From: an unidentified bacterial endosymbiont
GTDB taxonomy: Bacteria > Pseudomonadota > Gammaproteobacteria > Enterobacterales > Enterobacteriaceae
Direction: 5' to 3'
NCBI RefSeq assembly: GCF_918797525.1
Contig: NZ_OU963893.1
Span: 4,588,001 to 4,652,000, forward strand
DNA length: 64,000 nucleotides
This document shows, one piece after another, positions 60,615-64,000 of this stretch. The first letter of the stretch is position 1. The number at the start of each line of letters is the position of its first letter. Made by a program: the position numbers and the translations under genes. Under the pieces are notes generated by a model. That model worked only from the letters and a program-made list of their open reading frames with translations. It was not told the origin of the DNA and searched no databases.

Positions 60615-61883
60615 ATGAGCAAAACACATTTAACAGAACAGAAGTTTTCCGACTTCGCCCTGCACCCAAAAGTGATTGAAGCCCTTGAAAGTAAAGGTTT
60701 TCATAACTGCACGCCCATTCAGGCCCTCGCGCTGCCGCTGACGCTGGCAGGACGCGATGTTGCAGGGCAGGCGCAAACCGGTACTGGCAAAACGATGGCG
60801 TTTTTAACGTCAACGTTTCATTATTTACTTTCTCACCCAGCGATTGCAGACCGCAAAGTTAACCAGCCGCGCGCGCTAATAATGGCCCCGACGCGAGAAC
60901 TGGCGGTACAGATCCACGCAGACGCTGAACCCCTGGCGCAGTCTACCGGCCTGAAACTCGGCCTGGCCTATGGCGGCGACGGTTATGATAAACAACTGAA
61001 AGTGCTGGAAAGCGGTGTGGATATCCTGATCGGTACCACCGGCCGTCTTATCGACTACGCAAAACAGAATCACATTAATCTCGGCGCAATCCAGGTGGTA
61101 GTGTTGGATGAAGCTGACCGTATGTACGATCTGGGCTTCATCAAAGACATCCGCTGGCTGTTCCGCCGCATGCCTGCAGCGAATCAACGTTTGAACATGC
61201 TGTTCTCGGCGACCCTTTCTTACCGCGTTCGTGAACTGGCGTTCGAACAGATGAACAACGCCGAATATGTGGAAGTGGAGCCGGAGCAGAAAACGGGTCA
61301 CCGCATTAAAGAAGAGCTTTTCTATCCTTCTAATGAAGAGAAAATGCGCCTGCTGCAAACGCTGATCGAAGAAGAGTGGCCAGACCGCGCCATTATCTTC
61401 GCGAACACCAAACACCGCTGTGAAGATATCTGGGGCCACCTGGCTGCAGACGGTCACCGTGTTGGCCTGTTGACTGGCGATGTCGCGCAGAAAAAACGCC
61501 TGCGGATCCTGGAAGAATTTACCCGTGGCGATCTGGACATTCTGGTGGCAACAGACGTGGCTGCGCGTGGCCTGCATATTCCAGCCGTGACGCACGTCTT
61601 TAACTACGACCTGCCAGACGATTGCGAAGATTACGTACACCGCATTGGTCGTACCGGCCGTGCCGGGGCTAGCGGACACTCAATTAGCCTTGCGTGTGAA
61701 GAGTATGCGCTGAATCTTCCGGCCATTGAGACCTATATCGGTCACTCCATTCCGCAAAGCAAATACAATCCCGAAGCGCTGTTAAGCGAACTGCCACCGC
61801 CTAAGCGCCTCACCCGCGCACGCCCTGGCAATGGCCCGCGCCGTTCCGGTGGCGCACCGCGTAATCGTCGTCGTTCAGGTTAA
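60615..61883 (+). CDS. rhlB: ATP-dependent RNA helicase RhlB
   Basis: DEAD-box helicase of the RNA degradosome that unwinds structured RNA for RNase E and PNPase. It is 422 residues (E. coli 421). Motifs: Q-motif with [18 protein letters not shown], Walker [23 protein letters not shown] (Ia), [14 protein letters not shown] (DEAD), LFSATLSYR (SAT), then [18 protein letters not shown] and [15 protein letters not shown]. The basic C-terminal tail ([20 protein letters not shown]) binds RNA. Six bases separate it from gppA. Confidence 0.97.
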   Translation: MSKTHLTEQKFSDFALHPKVIEALESKGFHNCTPIQALALPLTLAGRDVAGQAQTGTGKTMAFLTSTFHYLLSHPAIADRKVNQPRALIMAPTRELAVQIHADAEPLAQSTGLKLGLAYGGDGYDKQLKVLESGVDILIGTTGRLIDYAKQNHINLGAIQVVVLDEADRMYDLGFIKDIRWLFRRMPAANQRLNMLFSATLSYRVRELAFEQMNNAEYVEVEPEQKTGHRIKEELFYPSNEEKMRLLQTLIEEEWPDRAIIFANTKHRCEDIWGHLAADGHRVGLLTGDVAQKKRLRILEEFTRGDLDILVATDVAARGLHIPAVTHVFNYDLPDDCEDYVHRIGRTGRAGASGHSISLACEEYALNLPAIETYIGHSIPQSKYNPEALLSELPPPKRLTRARPGNGPRRSGGAPRNRRRSG

Positions 61884-61889
61884 AAAGAT

Positions 61890-63392
61890 ATGCTCAGCTC
61901 CACCTCGCTCTATGCGGCAATTGATCTCGGTTCGAACAGTTTTCATATGCTGGTGGTGCGCGAGGTGGCCGGAAGCATACAAACGCTGACGCGCATCAAG
62001 CGCAAGGTCCGCCTCGCGGCGGGCCTGAGCAGCGACAATGTTCTCTCCCTTGACGCCATGGAACGTGGCTGGCAGTGTCTGCGCCTTTTTGCCGAACGTC
62101 TGCAGGACATCCCGCCGACGCAGATCCGCGTTGTGGCGACGGCGACGCTCCGCCTGGCGGTAAACGCTGCGGATTTTATTGCCCAGGCACAGGACATTCT
62201 CGGTTGTCCGGTTCAGGTCATCAGCGGTGAAGAAGAAGCGCGCCTGATTTATCAGGGCGTGGCGCACACCACGGGCGGTGACGATCGCCGTCTGGTGGTG
62301 GATATCGGCGGAGCCAGTACCGAACTGGTCACCGGTACAGGTGCTCAGGCAACATCACTGTTCAGCCTGTCAATGGGCTGCGTGACCTGGCTTGAGCGCT
62401 ATTTCACCGATCGCAACCTCGCGAAAGAGAACTTCGATGAGGCGGAAAGAGCCGCTCGCGACGTGCTACGCCCGGTCATGGACGAACTGCGCTATCAAGG
62501 CTGGAAAGTGTGCGTGGGGGCGTCCGGAACCGTACAGGCGTTGCAGGAAATCATGATGGCTCAGGGTATGGATGAGCGGATCACGCTCGTTAAACTTCAG
62601 CAGCTAAAACAGCGCGCCATTCAGTGCGGCCGTCTTGAAGAGCTTGAAATTGAAGGCCTGACGCTCGAACGTGCGCTGGTTTTCCCAAGCGGGCTCGCGA
62701 TCCTGATCGCCATTTTTAGCGGATTGAACATTCAGTGTATGACTCTGGCTGGCGGCGCGCTGCGCGAAGGGCTGGTCTACGGGATGCTACACCTGACGGT
62801 CGATCAGGACATCCGCCGCCGCACCCTGCGCAACGTACAGCGCCGTTTTCTCGTCGATACTGAGCAGGCAGGCCGCGTGGCGCAACTGGCATCGCACTTT
62901 GCCGATCAGGTGAAGAACATCTGGGAGATTGAACCCTTAAGCCGCGATCTCATGCTAAGCGCCTGTGCACTACATGAAATTGGTTTGAGCGTGGAATACA
63001 AGCAAGCGCCGCTGCATGCCGCCTGGCTGGTACGAAATCTCGATTTGCCCGGCTTCACCCCGGCACAAAAAAAGTTACTGGCAACCCTGCTGCTGAACCA
63101 GACTAACGCCGTTGATCTCTCTTCATTACACCAGCAAAATGCCGTTCCCCCACGCGTGGCCGAGCATCTTTGCCGTTTACTACGCCTGGCTATCCTGTTT
63201 GCCAGCCGCCGACGCGATGATTTGCTGCCCGCCATTACGCTGGTAGCCGAAGAGGAGCAACTGTCGCTGACGATGCCAGAGAAGTGGCTGGATAATCATC
63301 CGCTTGGTGCAGAACTGTTTGAACAGGAGTGCCAATGGCAGAGCTATGTGCACTGGGTGCTTAGGGTGAATAACGGTTCGACGGTGAGGTAA
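61890..63392 (+). CDS. gppA: Guanosine pentaphosphate phosphohydrolase GppA
   Basis: Converts pppGpp to ppGpp and has exopolyphosphatase activity; 500 residues (E. coli 494). The actin-like ASKHA fold shows phosphate motif 1 [15 protein letters not shown], the glutamate in [14 protein letters not shown], motif 2 [14 protein letters not shown] and the adenosine-type [12 protein letters not shown]. The C-terminal HD-like helical domain runs from about 310 ([20 protein letters not shown]). It is co-transcribed with rhlB. In E. coli the next gene is rep, convergent; here a relic and another gene follow instead. Confidence 0.96.
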   Translation: MLSSTSLYAAIDLGSNSFHMLVVREVAGSIQTLTRIKRKVRLAAGLSSDNVLSLDAMERGWQCLRLFAERLQDIPPTQIRVVATATLRLAVNAADFIAQAQDILGCPVQVISGEEEARLIYQGVAHTTGGDDRRLVVDIGGASTELVTGTGAQATSLFSLSMGCVTWLERYFTDRNLAKENFDEAERAARDVLRPVMDELRYQGWKVCVGASGTVQALQEIMMAQGMDERITLVKLQQLKQRAIQCGRLEELEIEGLTLERALVFPSGLAILIAIFSGLNIQCMTLAGGALREGLVYGMLHLTVDQDIRRRTLRNVQRRFLVDTEQAGRVAQLASHFADQVKNIWEIEPLSRDLMLSACALHEIGLSVEYKQAPLHAAWLVRNLDLPGFTPAQKKLLATLLLNQTNAVDLSSLHQQNAVPPRVAEHLCRLLRLAILFASRRRDDLLPAITLVAEEEQLSLTMPEKWLDNHPLGAELFEQECQWQSYVHWVLRVNNGSTVR

Positions 63393-63411
63393 TTTATAGC
63401 CCGGAGGGTAC

Positions 63412-63968
63412 ATGCAGGAAGAGCTAAATTTTATTTCTCTGCCCTCTACCGTCTGGGAAATGTCTCTGGCTGCGGACTCCCTTGATATCAGCCAACCGAC
63501 AGGCAGCCTACTATTAAAAAAATTGCGGGCACATTTTGCCGACCCGCTATTTGTTCGTACGGGTCAGCGAATGTTTCCGACCCCGCGCGCTGAAGCCATT
63601 TCTTCCACCATTTCCACGCTACTGCAACTGGGGATGAAAGGTGCGCTAATCAACGGCTATGAGAGCCTGACAGGCTCGGTCAAGGGCTTTGCGCAGGAGA
63701 CCGCCGTTCACGCTATTCGCCTGATGACGAGCGGCCTTTTCGATCGTTATCCAGATCTCAATCTGGTACTGGGCGACCTCGGTGGATTATCCGTATGAAG
63801 ATATTTATTAAGCCTGCGACTGGTTTGACCCACTGGTAATGGACGCGGAATTGAAAAATAAAATCGCCTGGGAGAATGCCAGCCGCGTATTCAATATTAA
63901 AAACATTTCCATTACGGCCGGGCCTGTTATCAGGCCCGGATTGTCTATTAATGGTGAAGGAGAGAGTC
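63412..63968 (+). pseudogene. Relic: LysR-type regulator fragment fused to amidohydrolase fragments
   Basis: The first frame (63412-63798, 128 codons) joins two unrelated pieces. Residues 20-72 (SLDISQPTGSLLLKKL, then FADPLFVRTGQRMFPTPRAE) are the recognition helix and wing of a LysR-type regulator. From about residue 74, GMKGALINGYESL and AVHAIRLMTSGLFDRYPDLN resemble the amidohydrolase-2 / 2,3-dihydroxybenzoate decarboxylase family. After DLGG the match continues in the next frame as VDYPYEDIY, an in-frame TAA (63809), then ACDWFDPLVMDAEL and IAWENASRVFNI, the family's C-terminus. Parts of both genes, including the N-terminus of the amidohydrolase and its metal-binding middle, are gone. It is unlikely to be functional. 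Confidence 0.78.
63918..63939. repeat. Perfect inverted repeat in the relic's 3' part
   Basis: CCGGGCCTG-TTAT-CAGGCCCGG, a nine-pair stem with a four-base loop. The T content after it is low (ATTGTCTATTA). It could terminate gppA read-through or be a REP-like element. It lies 30 bp before the next gene. Confidence 0.6.
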
Positions 63969-64000
63969 ATGCCGATAGGTATTTTTGTATGTAGCGGTTC
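63969..64000 (+). CDS. Start of an unidentified gene (cut by the window edge)
   Basis: ATG at 63969 has a strong AAGGAG six to seven bases upstream and reads MPIGIFVCSG to the edge. Ten codons are too few to identify it; the hydrophobic strand with small residues after it could begin a nucleotide-binding fold, which is only a guess. Confidence 0.5.
   Translation, partial: MPIGIFVCSG

Noticed and set aside
60613-60813. 66-codon minus-strand frame opposite the start of rhlB
   Set aside because: Antisense to the Q-motif and Walker A region of rhlB, with no ribosome site or family.

Overview
The window is almost entirely core chromosome of a gamma-proteobacterium of the family Enterobacteriaceae. 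Gene order (fadBA, the ubi and tat clusters, udp, metE/metR, recQ, uvrD-xerC-dapF, cyaA, hemCDXY, yifK with four tRNAs, the enterobacterial common antigen (ECA) cluster, rho, trxA, rhlB, gppA) follows the Escherichia coli 84-86 min region closely. Protein lengths and sequences are near those of E. coli but clearly diverged, and GC is moderately high, so I favour Enterobacter, Lelliottia, Leclercia or a close relative. The genus is inference.

Layout. 1-5753: trkH (partial), yigZ and pepQ on the minus strand, divergent from fadBA behind a clear FadR operator. 5756-15659: fre and ubiD, rfaH, then a long minus-strand block tatD-tatC-tatB-tatA, ubiB-ubiJ-ubiE and rmuC. 15793-17621: udp and ysgA, divergent, with two CRP sites 52 bp apart. 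17673-18499: a small unrecognised gene (83 aa) followed by a second open frame, in an AT-rich stretch; this looks accessory. 18500-30292: metE/metR with MetJ and MetR operators, yigM, yigL, pldB, rhtB, rhtC, recQ, pldA, yigI, rarD. 30335-40306: corA with a leader peptide, the operon lptM-dapF-yigA-xerC-yigB-uvrD (LexA box before uvrD), cyaY, and cyaA with a TTG start. 40668-44747: hemC-hemD-hemX-hemY. 44817-45395: the small RNA GlmZ with a sigma-54-type promoter and three GlrR-type sites, then tRNA-Pro, -Leu, -His and -Arg, and yifK.

47455-58300 is the ECA cluster wecA-wzzE-wecB-wecC-wecD-wecE-wzxE-wecF-wzyE-wecG. It lacks rffG and rffH, which sit between wecC and wecD in E. coli; here wecC and wecD overlap by 10 bp. 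Then come rho with a leader, trxA, rhlB and gppA. Past gppA, where E. coli has rep, there is a decayed LysR/amidohydrolase relic and the first codons of an unidentified gene, which suggests the edge of an accessory insertion.

Functionally the window covers fatty acid beta-oxidation, ubiquinone and heme synthesis, Tat export, the last step of methionine synthesis, DNA repair, cAMP production, glmS control by GlmZ and ECA assembly. I found no CRISPR array, intact prophage, insertion sequence or defence system. The points most worth a second look are the missing rffGH, the GlmZ promoter architecture, the small gene pair at 17.7-18.1 kb, the corA and rho leaders, and the relic at the right edge.
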